NCBI GenBank assembly: GCA_023459275.1
Contig: JAEWVC010000034.1
Coordinates: 1-64,000, forward strand
DNA: 64,000 nucleotides
Direction of reading: 5' to 3'
Source of the DNA: Bacillota bacterium
GTDB taxonomy: Bacteria > Bacillota > Clostridia > Christensenellales > Aristaeellaceae
The notes under the pieces were generated by a model. That model was not told the origin of the DNA and made no database searches. It saw only the letters and a list, made by a program, of their open reading frames with translations. The stretch's first letter is position 1. Every line of letters begins with the position of its first letter. Shown here piece by piece: positions 8,665-17,114 of this stretch. Position numbers and translations under genes: made by a program.

Positions 8665-9183
8665 TTGGCGACGACCGTTAGCTTCACCGCATCCATGCGG
8701 ACGCGGAAATCCAACTCCACGAGCAACTACAAAGCATCTGCCGCCAGTCAGGAGTTTTACTCGAACGACTACAATTTCGTCGGAATCGTGCATTTCAGCG
8801 GGCTATCCCTGCTGAACAAGATCATCACCGGCATCACGCTGCGCGTGACCTCCGCAGAAGCCGGCTTCGGTGCGGGAACGACAAAGACCGTGTACCTGCG
8901 CAAATCGAAGTATCAGGCGGCATCGCAGTCCGGCATCACAGGCGGCGGCTACTACGGCGACGCGCTTGGGACGTTCACCGGCAGTTTCTACGGAAACACC
9001 ACGAGCTATGACTTCTCCGGCGCACTCTTTAACAACGTCGCCGCCTACCTGCAAGCGGGCAACAACACATTTTGCCTGTACAATCCCTCACCTTCCGCCA
9101 GCGGGCAGGGCTATTCGTACAACTATCTTCAATGGACGGCGGCCACCCTTTACGTCACTTATGTCTATATGAAATCTGACTAG
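8665..9183 (+). CDS. Phage tail-associated structural protein, unknown role
   Basis: 172 residues from a TTG start preceded by AAGGAGG. The sequence is rich in Ser, Thr, Gly and Tyr and predicted beta-stranded (MATTVSFTASMRTRKS, TGITLRVTSAEAGFG, YLQWTAATLYVTYVYMK). It lies 10 bases after the tail-spike stop and 14 before the recombinase, both on the same strand. Position and composition fit a tail-tip or receptor-binding accessory protein. No specific family is recognised. Confidence 0.6.
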   Translation: MATTVSFTASMRTRKSNSTSNYKASAASQEFYSNDYNFVGIVHFSGLSLLNKIITGITLRVTSAEAGFGAGTTKTVYLRKSKYQAASQSGITGGGYYGDALGTFTGSFYGNTTSYDFSGALFNNVAAYLQAGNNTFCLYNPSPSASGQGYSYNYLQWTAATLYVTYVYMKSD

Positions 9184-9197
9184 GAGGAATACCCACA

Positions 9198-10763
9198 GTG
9201 AAGCGAGTTGAGTGTCTTTACCGCGTTTCGACCAAAGGGCAGGTCGATCACAATGATATTCCAATGCAGCGCATTGCCTGCCGGAATTTCGTAGACGCAC
9301 ACCCTGATTGGTGCATTGTCAAGGAGGTCGCGGAAAAGGGTGTGTCAGGCTATAAGGTAAGCTCCAATGACCGTGACGCCATCATTGAAATCAAGGACGA
9401 TGCAATGGCGGGGAAATTCGATATTTTACTTGTTTTCATGTTCGACCGCTTGGGCCGCCGCGACGATGAAACGCCGTTCGTGGTTCAATGGTTCGTGGAG
9501 CAGGGCATCGAAGTATGGAGCACCCAAGAAGGCGAGCAGCGCTTCGACAACCATGTGGACAAGCTGCTCAACTACATCCGCTTCTGGCAGGCGTCCGGCG
9601 AGAGCGAAAAGACCTCAATTCGCATCAAAACGAAGCATTCCCAAATGGTGCAAGAAGGCTTGTACCGTGGCGGCTTGATTCCTTTCGGTTATCGTCTTGA
9701 GCATCTCGGGCGCGTGAACAAAAAGAATCAGCCCGTGCGTGACCTTGTGATTGATGAACGGGAAGCGGCTATCGTGGTTGCCATTTATCATAAAATCGTG
9801 GACGAGGGCTATGGCACGCATCGCATCGCAAATTGGCTCAACGCGCAAGGTATTCTAACCAAGCGCGGAACAACGCTCTGGCGAGCCACCTCGGTTCGTG
9901 CGCTTATCGCTAATCCGATTTACACTGGCCGGATGCGCTTCGGGGATGAGCTGTCCGATGCCTTGGAGCAATTCCGCATCATAGATGACTACTACTTCGA
10001 CAAGTGCTTGGAAATCGTAAAAAGCCGTGCAAATAATGTGGAACGCAGCATTCCGCGAAACACCATCACAAATGGCTTGCTGACGGGCATTATTTATTGC
10101 GCTGAATGCGGTTCGAGGTTGACTTTCAATCATTGCTCAAAGCAGTACCATACGGCCACCGGCGAGGCACGAGAAAAGACATGGGAGGTTTACCGGTGTT
10201 ACCGGAAGATGAACAGCCCAGGCACATGCGCCGGACAATCCACCTACATGGTCGGTCGGATCGAGGAAGACGTACTCAAAGTAGTGCGTCTTTTCTTTTC
10301 CAATATTCTAAGGATGCCTGAAACAGAGATGCTCCGGGCCGCTCTCAGCAAGGAGCGCAGCGTGCAGGAAATCGCCCTCAAGGATGCCGAAGCCGAAATG
10401 AAAAAGGCACAGGCGGAGATGGTTGCGCTCGAAGATGCCATGATGAAAAGCCTCACCGGCGAGGGTGTGGACATCGCCTTCTTGAATCAGATGATTGGGA
10501 AGCGCCGGGCAAAGCTGGATGCGGCTGTGGCCCGCTACGAGGAAATGAAGGCAACGCTTGACGAGGAAGCACGGGAGTTTGAGCAAAAGCGGCAGGAAAT
10601 TTTATACACACGCACCTGGGCTGAAACCTTCGCGGATGCCAGCCACGAGACTAAGCGCATGATTCTCGCCAGCCTGATTGATAGGGTCGAGGTTGCGAGG
10701 GGCTATAAGCTCAACATCGTATTCCGGCTGACTTATCAGCAATTTATGGGTATGACAGCCTGA
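9198..10763 (+). CDS. Large serine recombinase (integrase)
   Basis: 521 residues with an AGGAG site 10 bases upstream of a GTG start. The N-terminal resolvase domain carries the nucleophile in YRVSTKGQ (Ser11) and the FDRLGRRDDE helix motif. The recombinase domain follows at about 160-260 (GYGTHRIANWLNAQGI, NPIYTGRM), then a zinc ribbon (CAECG with later CAGQ Cys, about 300-345) and a coiled coil at about 370-450. Such enzymes join attP and attB without accessory proteins. It is the only intact integrase in element A and a good candidate to act on the dyad formed by 413-442 and 15450-15481. A degenerate copy of its 3' end lies at 14679-14768. Confidence 0.9.
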   Translation: MKRVECLYRVSTKGQVDHNDIPMQRIACRNFVDAHPDWCIVKEVAEKGVSGYKVSSNDRDAIIEIKDDAMAGKFDILLVFMFDRLGRRDDETPFVVQWFVEQGIEVWSTQEGEQRFDNHVDKLLNYIRFWQASGESEKTSIRIKTKHSQMVQEGLYRGGLIPFGYRLEHLGRVNKKNQPVRDLVIDEREAAIVVAIYHKIVDEGYGTHRIANWLNAQGILTKRGTTLWRATSVRALIANPIYTGRMRFGDELSDALEQFRIIDDYYFDKCLEIVKSRANNVERSIPRNTITNGLLTGIIYCAECGSRLTFNHCSKQYHTATGEAREKTWEVYRCYRKMNSPGTCAGQSTYMVGRIEEDVLKVVRLFFSNILRMPETEMLRAALSKERSVQEIALKDAEAEMKKAQAEMVALEDAMMKSLTGEGVDIAFLNQMIGKRRAKLDAAVARYEEMKATLDEEAREFEQKRQEILYTRTWAETFADASHETKRMILASLIDRVEVARGYKLNIVFRLTYQQFMGMTA

Positions 10764-10857
10764 ATAATAGGGGTTTTTCTATCAGTGCCCTTGAAAAGTA
10801 ACTATTGCGGAGTGGCCGGTTTCTTGCCATTTCGTAATAGCATTATGTTTGCAACGG

Positions 10858-12447
10858 CTAAACTTTTTGAACATTCGAATCTCCGAACATTTCTTTCGCT
10901 TTTGCGATAATTGCCGGAGTCGGCGATGGATAGAAAACGACAAGGTTATCCATTGCCCGTGAGCAACAGACATAAAAAATCCGTTCCGTTCGGCTCACAA
11001 TCCTTTCTTTTCCAGATGTGCCTTCAAAGTAGTATTTGAAGTTATAGTTATTCCACCGCCCATTGTCCATTACCACAAGTACGTTATCAAATTCAGCACC
11101 CTTAATCCCATGTTGTGTCGAATAAGGCGAAAAGCTGTTATAGTACGCGTAGTAAGCCAAAACCTGAGAAATAGGTAAATCCTTTATTTTGTCATAGCGC
11201 TCTTGATTATTTGTGATGTATTCTGTTAATCGGTCGTCCACGACAAGGATATGCTGATTGTTAAATTCAATGATTATTGTGTCAATCGTTTTTGTCAAGT
11301 CAGCCAAAATACTACTCAAAAAAGTTCCGATTCCACGCTTGTCTGCGTTTGTACGAATTTTCTTGGCTATGCTTGAAATCACCTGACTGTAATTCCTTTG
11401 TTGGTAGGCAGAAATGATCGCTCCCAATTTCAAAAGATGGTTAGCGATATGGTCGGGTTCATCGCCGAGTAGCATATCATTATTGCTGTAAGCGGACAAA
11501 ATGCCATCCCAACCGTTCCGTTGAGCAATTAGCCGATGAGTCAGGAATAGCAGTTTGGTTTTGATTGGGTCGGTAAAATCCCATCCCTCTGCATATGTCG
11601 TATTTTTAAACGCAGTTAAATCAAAATCGCTTTCTGAATATAGGAATGTAGCCTTACCAATTTTATTGGCGATATTACCATCTTCGTTTTTCTTTGCAGG
11701 TTCCTGCGTTAAGTCGCTCCTGATTATATTCAAAACTGTGATTACATTCTGAGCGCAGCGGTAGTTATCAGTTTTCACAATTTCAGTTACGTCCCCACTA
11801 TCGACATATGACTGGATATTTACAATACCGGCATCGTATATTGATTGCATTTTATCTCCAAAAAATCCAAGACAAAGCCGCCCAGTAGACTTTGCTTTGA
11901 TGTGTTCCAAAAAAACATTAGCTACCTCCCTCTGTGTGTCTTGATACTCATCAATAAAAATAAATTCATATTTGTCACATAGTATTTTGGCCAGAAGTGG
12001 ATAATTTTCAAACATATACTCGGCAACTCTTAGCAAATCATCGTGAGAAATTGTTCCGTCTTCTATTCGCCGATAGTTCTTATATTCGACATGAGTGAAT
12101 ATCAATTGATCAGCAGGCGTTTCACCTGAATACGACATCTTACCGTTAGTCACGAGTTCGTGGACGGCCTTAATCAAATTCTTCTGAAATCCTTTGATAT
12201 TATCCCAAAGGAAATCGTGAATCGTGGAGACCCACAGCTTCGAGTACGGCGAACGCGCTTTAATCTCGTTTGCTGCAACATTGGTATAGGTAATACAAGC
12301 CACACGAGCATTGGCGTTATTCTTGTAAACGCTGTGTAGCGTCTGAATAAGCGTATATGTCTTACCGCTTCCAGCACCGCCGGAAAGAAGAAAGTTTTTC
12401 TTTTGGGATAGGCAGTTTGAAATTTCCACCATTACATCGACAGCCAT
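10858..12447 (-). CDS. gajB: GajB-like UvrD/Rep-family helicase (Gabija)
   Basis: 529 residues. Walker A is SGGAGSGKTYTL, followed by ACITYTNVAANEIK (motif Ia), FIDEYQDTQ (Walker B), STQHGIKGAEFDNVLVV (motif V) and VCCSRAMDNLVV (motif VI), which is a complete SF1 helicase set. Length matches GajB proteins (about 500). The start overlaps the end of gajA by 16 bases, so the two are translationally coupled. In Gabija systems GajB works with the GajA nuclease to stop phage replication when nucleotides are depleted. The assignment rests on the OLD-nuclease neighbour and gene order. The region is visibly AT-richer than its flanks, a sign of transfer. Confidence 0.85.
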   Translation of the reverse strand: MAVDVMVEISNCLSQKKNFLLSGGAGSGKTYTLIQTLHSVYKNNANARVACITYTNVAANEIKARSPYSKLWVSTIHDFLWDNIKGFQKNLIKAVHELVTNGKMSYSGETPADQLIFTHVEYKNYRRIEDGTISHDDLLRVAEYMFENYPLLAKILCDKYEFIFIDEYQDTQREVANVFLEHIKAKSTGRLCLGFFGDKMQSIYDAGIVNIQSYVDSGDVTEIVKTDNYRCAQNVITVLNIIRSDLTQEPAKKNEDGNIANKIGKATFLYSESDFDLTAFKNTTYAEGWDFTDPIKTKLLFLTHRLIAQRNGWDGILSAYSNNDMLLGDEPDHIANHLLKLGAIISAYQQRNYSQVISSIAKKIRTNADKRGIGTFLSSILADLTKTIDTIIIEFNNQHILVVDDRLTEYITNNQERYDKIKDLPISQVLAYYAYYNSFSPYSTQHGIKGAEFDNVLVVMDNGRWNNYNFKYYFEGTSGKERIVSRTERIFYVCCSRAMDNLVVFYPSPTPAIIAKAKEMFGDSNVQKV

Positions 12448-14507
12448 TCCAAGCCCTCCTCAATATACTTCGGCGTCATCCATTGCTCATTGCCCGTCCC
12501 GCCATTCATAAGAATATCAAGAGCAAATGTCGTCTTGCTTTTAATACACCTATCAGCAAGGCAATAATAATCAGTTGCACTCTCTATCAATTCATCGGCA
12601 TTTTGTAAGCCCCGGAAAGCCGCTTTATTGTCTACCACAAACTTCATATTTCGGCATAAAAATGCATCTTCAAAACTTGATGGTTGATATCCGTTGTCCT
12701 TCCTTTGGATGCATAGCCGCAAGTGGCCGCTTTTGCTTGATACCCATGCTTTCGTCTCGGCATCGTATTCAAAAGTACGCTCATCGGGCGTCTTTGCGGT
12801 AATATCACTAATCGAATCTATACCGAGAAAATGCTTAATTGTCGCATTAGTGGTAGTTGTAGCTTCAGTAAAGCAGCAACTGGCAAGTCGGTTGTTTGCA
12901 TTTTTCTTTGCACAATCAAGGTCTGTGAAGATCACGGTTTTCACACCTATGAAACCTAAAAAGGTAGAAAAGACCTTCGCATATGCTCCGACTTCTATAA
13001 CTGAGATGTTTTGTGAAAGCAAAGGCACATAGTTTATATCAGATTCTTTGCTTTCATCGTATTTCCTCATCATAGCCGAAATAAGCATTCTCTCCGTATC
13101 ACCTTCAATTAGGATGGCTTTATCAGCGAAGAACATTTCAGCCCTGTGAAGTGTTACATACTGTTTGACAAACCGAAATGCAGCCTCTTCCTCATCTTTT
13201 TGCTTCCTCTGGTTTTCCTTACCATTATCGTCGGTGGCGGTTATTGTAGTAGTAACCATCGCTGATTCGAGTCGTTTCAGACTTCTTGATTTTACACTAT
13301 TCGGCTCGCCAACAACGCGGTAGAAATACTTTATATCTTGAAAATAGCACTGAGAAACGATGTGAGTGGAGTGAGTGCTAATTACGGTTTGAAGGTTAAA
13401 CCCCGGTGTTTCCTCAATTTGCTTTTTAAGTACGCTCTTGATGTTCATGATGAAAACATACTGCATTTGCGGGTGCGTGTGGGCTTCCGGTTCTTCTATG
13501 AACAGAAAATTAATGGGAGTTGGTCTCTCGTCAGGATTGTTCTTTTTTGCAAGTCTATCGAGTTTAATTCTGATGTCAAACATTATGGCAAAAAGATTCA
13601 GGTAACCAAGCCCATTATAGTCTTCCGGAAGGAAAGTATCATCATGAAGGTATTTTACAGTGGTGTTATTCTGCAGATCGAATCTGTCAACCAGTGAAGA
13701 AATAACTGCTATTTCGGCTTCGGAAGGGCTATATGACATCTCTTTTATTTCGCCAACTACATCTTTAAAAATAGTTTTATACTCGTCAGTAAGTTTTTTA
13801 TCCGTATCAAGCAATTGCTGCTCAAGACCTGGGTATACAGCTTTTGAACCAATGCGTTTATAGTATTTATTCGCCAATGCAGACAGAGATTTGCTCTTCC
13901 CTTGTTCATTGTCGACATCACGCCTCGCACTAATCGTCTCGATAGAAATCACCTGTGCGATAGTTTCAAGCGATATATCTTTGTAGTTCTCTTCATTGCC
14001 ATATTCCATGGCGCGGGAGCGAACGCTAAAATAGCGACTTATAGAATGCGATAAAAAATCATGAAAGTTTCGACCAGTAACGGTTTTCTTGTATTCTATG
14101 AAGTCAGCAACTATTTTTTGATACTTTTCAAAAGTCAGCACATACTCCATAAACAAGACAAAATATTTTTTGTCGACATCCAAGTCCAGCAAAAACTCCG
14201 ATGCTCTGCTGATATCATCATTATCAGTATAGGATATGTAAAGTTTCAGCGAAAGCGAGGCTTCCGCATACTCCTCTACAGGCTTTTCGGTATCCTCCAA
14301 AGCACATATCGCCTGTTGTTCCGAAATGCTGAAGTCATCGAATGAAAAATCCGGCTTGCTCGAAGCAAGGAATTTTTCGAGGATGGCGAGGGAAGATGTC
14401 TTGCCAGCATTATTTTTACCGATAACGACAGATAGAGTATCCTCAAAATCAACCTCGATGTCTTTTAGGATTCTAAAATTCTTGATGTGCACTTTTTCGA
14501 TTTTCAT
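12432..14507 (-). CDS. gajA: GajA-like OLD-family ATPase/TOPRIM endonuclease (Gabija)
   Basis: 691 residues, somewhat longer than many GajA proteins. The N-terminal SMC-like ATPase has Walker A GKNNAGKTS at about residues 30-38 and FIEEPEAHTHPQ (Walker B). The C-terminal TOPRIM domain has ILIEGDTERMLI and IFTDLDCAK, which supply the metal-binding Glu and DxD. The end carries SFEDAFL and the KYIEEGLEWL tail seen in class 2 OLD nucleases. AAGGAG lies nine bases before the ATG. The stop overlaps the helicase start. In Gabija, GajA nicks DNA and is held back by nucleotides. A generic class 2 OLD/UvrD pair is the alternative name. Confidence 0.87.
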   Translation of the reverse strand: MKIEKVHIKNFRILKDIEVDFEDTLSVVIGKNNAGKTSSLAILEKFLASSKPDFSFDDFSISEQQAICALEDTEKPVEEYAEASLSLKLYISYTDNDDISRASEFLLDLDVDKKYFVLFMEYVLTFEKYQKIVADFIEYKKTVTGRNFHDFLSHSISRYFSVRSRAMEYGNEENYKDISLETIAQVISIETISARRDVDNEQGKSKSLSALANKYYKRIGSKAVYPGLEQQLLDTDKKLTDEYKTIFKDVVGEIKEMSYSPSEAEIAVISSLVDRFDLQNNTTVKYLHDDTFLPEDYNGLGYLNLFAIMFDIRIKLDRLAKKNNPDERPTPINFLFIEEPEAHTHPQMQYVFIMNIKSVLKKQIEETPGFNLQTVISTHSTHIVSQCYFQDIKYFYRVVGEPNSVKSRSLKRLESAMVTTTITATDDNGKENQRKQKDEEEAAFRFVKQYVTLHRAEMFFADKAILIEGDTERMLISAMMRKYDESKESDINYVPLLSQNISVIEVGAYAKVFSTFLGFIGVKTVIFTDLDCAKKNANNRLASCCFTEATTTTNATIKHFLGIDSISDITAKTPDERTFEYDAETKAWVSSKSGHLRLCIQRKDNGYQPSSFEDAFLCRNMKFVVDNKAAFRGLQNADELIESATDYYCLADRCIKSKTTFALDILMNGGTGNEQWMTPKYIEEGLEWLSM

Positions 14508-14678
14508 AGGTATGCTCCTTACTGGCCTTTGTTATGGCAAAATCTTAGCTAACATTCACCCACGCAATCGCTCTCATCGAGGCAGAACACATTCTTTGCC
14601 CTGTGTTCCGATTGGTTCTTGCCCCACCAAGGTCGCAAATCCGAAGAGGATGTACCGCTCATTATAAACGAGTTCAGC

Positions 14679-14768
14679 CTAATTGATCGAGTCGAGGTAA
14701 ATAGGGGCTATAAGCTCAACATCGTTTTCAATCTGCCATATCAGCAGCTTATAGGCATGGCATCATAA
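14679..14768 (+). pseudogene. 3'-end remnant of a large serine recombinase
   Basis: Reads LIDRVEVNRGYKLNIVFNL then PYQQLIGMAS and stop. This matches the last 29 residues of the recombinase at 9198-10763 (LIDRVEVARGYKLNIVFRL and on to its stop). No upstream recombinase sequence is present. The stretch 14508-14678 before it holds the gajA ribosome-binding site and otherwise nothing recognisable; 14769-14839 holds a weak GGGG/CCCC hairpin with a T run. Confidence 0.8.
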
Positions 14769-14839
14769 AGGAAGTCGCTATCACAATGAATGGGGTTCTC
14801 CGCAGGCATTATGCCTCAGAAAGCCCCGGTTTTTTCATC

Positions 14840-15196
14840 TCATCGATAGAAAAACTGCTTCCCAGAAAGTTCTGACCAGCTCAAGGATTTTATCGCCTTC
14901 AGACTTCTGATTTGGCGAATGCTCTTGACTGGTTTCACGTGCTTTACACTCTTGATGGGCTTGATTACCTTGACGGGTTTTATCGGACCTGACCCACCCG
15001 TGTTCTCAGTAAAAAACACGCATTGGCCGTGCAAATCTCGCATCCACCCGTCTTCAAACCACCCTAAGTGCTTACCGTTGAATCCGTACACGGTATTTTC
15101 ATTGAAATAGGCCACGGGCTCGCCGGTAAACAAATATATGGTTTCGCCGTCCTCAGTATAGGCTACGGGTCTGCCATGGTTATCATAAAAGGTCAA
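14840..15196 (-). CDS. 4-fold beta flower family protein
   Basis: 118 residues from a TTG start with GGAGGG eight bases upstream. Four short beta repeats each carry an aromatic-Gly turn: YDNHGRPVAYTEDGETIYLF, TGEPVAYFNENTVYGF, GKHLGWFEDGWMRD and GQCVFFTEN. A Lys/Pro/Val-rich linker and a conserved end LSWSELSGKQFFYR follow. This is the pattern of the 4-fold beta flower family, whose function is unknown. It sits between the Gabija genes and attR, a typical cargo position at an element end. Confidence 0.7.
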   Translation of the reverse strand: MTFYDNHGRPVAYTEDGETIYLFTGEPVAYFNENTVYGFNGKHLGWFEDGWMRDLHGQCVFFTENTGGSGPIKPVKVIKPIKSVKHVKPVKSIRQIRSLKAIKSLSWSELSGKQFFYR

Positions 15197-15449
15197 ACTA
15201 TTCCCTCCTTGTAGTTATTCCAGCACTTACGCCATCTCTTGGGTGCGAAGAGCGAGCCTCCCCTAAATGTACAGCCGAAAGCAAATGCTATGGCATGCGA
15301 AATCAGCAAACGCCTATTCTTTTGCCGGAACTGTTATATATATTATATCATTCAGTTACATATACTGTCAATAATAGCCTCTATTTGGTCTGCGAGTCCA
15401 AAAATCAACGTTAAAATTTTTCATAGGGCATATTGGATAGGATGCATCT

Positions 15450-15481
15450 GGTTATGTACTACGACCACATGGGTAGAGCAC
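15450..15481 (+). other. attR of element A
   Basis: The arm 15450-15466 (ggttatgtactacgacc), a 5-base gap and the core GGTAGAGCAC (15472-15481) lead into the tRNA-Val 3' half. It is the mirror of attL at 413-442. The rest of 15197-15598 holds no gene: only this site, the tRNA fragment and its terminator. Confidence 0.75.
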
Positions 15482-15530
15482 GTCGTTCACATCGACGGGG
15501 TCACTGGTTCGAGTCCAGTACAGACCACCA
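15472..15530 (+). pseudogene. tRNA-Val(CAC) 3' part
   Basis: Runs from GGTAGAGCAC through loop TTCACAT (anticodon CAC), T arm and ACAGACC to ACCA. The acceptor 5' strand and first half of the D-arm are missing. It completes the 5' half at 396-422 into a full tRNA with a fully paired CGTCG/CGACG anticodon stem. Confidence 0.85.
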
Positions 15531-15557
15531 ACCCGCCTAAAATGGCGGGTATTTTTA
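15531..15557 (+). terminator. Terminator after the tRNA-Val 3' fragment
   Basis: Stem ACCCGCC/GGCGGGT (15531-15537, 15544-15550) then a T-rich run. Confidence 0.65.
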
Positions 15558-15598
15558 TGTATATTCTAACTAAATTTGAGCAAAAAGGTGGTATCACC

Positions 15599-15793
15599 AT
15601 GGCAAGATTCATTCCCTATGAAAAACTCCCCAAGAAAAAACAACATGAGTTGGATCGGCAAAAACGCGGCTCATGGAACGGGGTCAATTTAGTTACTCGT
15701 AAATCGGAAGACTCAAAAGTTTATAGCCGAAAGAAAGCGCAAAGCTGGAAGAATGATAACAGTGATGCGCTCTTTTTTTGCATAAGCATATGA
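15599..15793 (+). CDS. Small basic protein of integrative elements, function unknown
   Basis: 64 residues, starting MARFIPYEKLPKKKQHELDR with AAAGGTGG upstream. It is very rich in Lys, Arg and Gln in the first half and contains VTRKSEDSKVYSRKKAQSW. Short proteins opening MARFIPxEKLSKK are familiar next to SprT-like genes on clostridial integrative elements. The role is unknown; the charge suggests nucleic-acid binding. It starts 42 bases after the tRNA fragment terminator. Confidence 0.65.
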   Translation: MARFIPYEKLPKKKQHELDRQKRGSWNGVNLVTRKSEDSKVYSRKKAQSWKNDNSDALFFCISI

Positions 15794-15801
15794 ACGTGAA
15801 A

Positions 15802-15823
15802 AATCCGGCGCATAGACCGGATT
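15802..15823. terminator. Bidirectional hairpin between convergent genes
   Basis: AATCCGG/CCGGATT stem (15802-15808, 15817-15823), A-rich on one side and T-rich on the other, between the + gene ending 15793 and the - gene ending 15841. Confidence 0.55.
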
Positions 15824-15840
15824 CTTCTGGTATATTTTTT

Positions 15841-16419
15841 TTACTTGCTTTCATCTTCCGTGGCTGTCGCGCCCTTCTTCCTTTTGCGCGCGAGCTTCTT
15901 GGCCAGTGCGTTATCATCGGGCTTCACCTCAGCCTCCCCCATGGCCTCTTGCTCTACAGTGATAAAAACCAGCTGCCCTTCACTTTCTCCCTTGATAATC
16001 TCGGCCTTGATTTCCTCGCTGTCCGTCATTGCCGCCACGATGTCGGCCACCGGCTCACCAGCGGCCTGTACATCCTCCAGCGTCTGAGCGAATGCCCCCA
16101 CCACTGTTACGGGAAGGGCCTCGGTAGGCTGCTCGTCCTGCATCTGTGATTCCGCCTTCACCGCCTCTTGGGCCAAGGGTTTCCGCATCCTCCGCTCCCT
16201 TGTCTGCGGGAATTCCTCAGGTAGCACGCCCGGCTCGAACATAATCTTGAAGGTGATAGCGCCGCTCAATGGTACGTCGAATTTGAAATCCTGATACTCC
16301 AGCTTCTTGAGTTCGTCTGGGATTTCGATGTTCTTGTACCGCTTGATCTCCTTGCCCTCCACCAGCAGGCAGACAGGAACCGCGTCTCTTAATTTCGCCG
16401 TAAGCTTTCCGCATTCCAT
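15841..16419 (-). CDS. Element-associated hypothetical protein
   Basis: 192 residues. The N-terminal 80 look folded (MECGKLTAKLRDAVPVCLLV, then EYQDFKFDVPLSGAITFKIM, then FEPGVLPEEFPQTRERR). The remainder is acidic, Ala/Glu/Val-rich and low-complexity, ending in a basic patch LARKRKKGATATEDESK. I recognise it only as a type of protein seen beside SprT-like genes on Firmicutes integrative elements. It has no known function. The genome neighbours (SprT tail, small basic protein) agree. Confidence 0.6.
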   Translation of the reverse strand: MECGKLTAKLRDAVPVCLLVEGKEIKRYKNIEIPDELKKLEYQDFKFDVPLSGAITFKIMFEPGVLPEEFPQTRERRMRKPLAQEAVKAESQMQDEQPTEALPVTVVGAFAQTLEDVQAAGEPVADIVAAMTDSEEIKAEIIKGESEGQLVFITVEQEAMGEAEVKPDDNALAKKLARKRKKGATATEDESK

Positions 16420-16521
16420 GATTCATTCCTCCGTTTATTGATGTAAGCTGTGCCTTGAAGCACTGTCAGCTTACACATCCACGTGTGGAAGGCAAGGCTT
16501 TCCGGAAAAAAGGTGTTAATA

Positions 16522-16725
16522 TCAATAAAAATCTTCATATTTCAAAATGAACGTTCCAAAGTCGAATGATTTGAAAGATATTTCAGACTCTCCAATTAGC
16601 ATACTGTTGGGATCGGGATTTCTGATACTATATGATATAGGTAAACCTTTATTTTTAGATCGCCTTATTGAAGATGTAAATTGACCTAAAGACAAGACTG
16701 GAATATTATGAGCATTATAATGCAA
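16522..16725 (-). CDS. Possible small protein or C-terminal gene remnant
   Basis: 67 codons in an AT-rich stretch, ending GESEISFKSFDFGTFILKYE. The composition is protein-like, but no ribosome-binding site is visible and its start overlaps the divergent gene at 16708. It may be the tail of a degraded gene. Confidence 0.25.
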   Translation of the reverse strand: MHYNAHNIPVLSLGQFTSSIRRSKNKGLPISYSIRNPDPNSMLIGESEISFKSFDFGTFILKYEDFY

Positions 16726-17064
16726 TATATGGAAGCTTTTAAAAGGAGAAATAATGTAACGAAGTATACATCGGAATTGAAAGCCAAGGCTTTGAAAAGC
16801 ATTGAGGATTATGGTGTTGCAAAAACAGCCGAGGCCATGAAAATATCTTCGCAGGCACTATATAAGTGGCGTAATGTAGCCAAATTCGATGACAAAAAGC
16901 TTGAGGTTAATACAAGCGTCACCTCCGCCAAGGCGTTGTTGGAAAGTGATCGCCTATTGCAAGAGAAGATTATTCAACTAGAAGCCGAAAATAACGCACT
17001 AAGAACAACGCTTATAAAGTATCGAGCCGTCTTAGCTGCGGTGCTTTGTGAAGGTAACGCATAA
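16708..17064 (+). CDS. Transposase OrfA-like helix-turn-helix protein, orphan
   Basis: 118 residues. The HTH is YTSELKAKALKSIEDYGVAK then TAEAMKISSQALYKWRN, followed by a leucine-zipper-like tail LLQEKIIQLEAENNALRTTL. This arrangement matches OrfA of IS3-type elements, which bind the IS ends. No OrfB catalytic gene follows and no terminal inverted repeats are seen, so it is a remnant or a captured DNA-binding protein. A bidirectional terminator follows. Confidence 0.55.
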   Translation: MSIIMQYMEAFKRRNNVTKYTSELKAKALKSIEDYGVAKTAEAMKISSQALYKWRNVAKFDDKKLEVNTSVTSAKALLESDRLLQEKIIQLEAENNALRTTLIKYRAVLAAVLCEGNA

Positions 17065-17084
17065 CTTTGGCTTTGTTCGGACAA

Positions 17085-17112
17085 AAAAAGCGGCTTTGGG
17101 GCCGCTTTTTCT
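17085..17112. terminator. Bidirectional terminator
   Basis: AAAAAGCGGC/GCCGCTTTTT hairpin (about 17085-17110) between the HTH gene and the convergent SprT-like tail. Confidence 0.75.
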
Positions 17113-17114
17113 AG

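Larger units (their letters stand above)
413..15481. mobile_element. Integrated element A (serine-recombinase prophage remnant with Gabija cargo)
   Basis: The element is bounded by a direct repeat of the 10-base core GGTAGAGCAC (413-422 and 15472-15481), with inverted arms just inside each end and a split tRNA-Val outside. It is about 15.06 kb. It carries a spare tRNA-Val, cargo transporters, broken phage tail genes, a large serine recombinase, a Gabija pair and a beta-flower protein. No capsid, portal, terminase or lysis genes are visible, so it is a degraded or satellite-like element. That the recombinase at 9198 made this insertion is inference. Confidence 0.7.

Noticed and set aside
16708..17064. 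Complete insertion sequence
   Set aside because: The OrfA-like protein has no following DDE transposase frame and no terminal inverted repeats or target duplication were seen.
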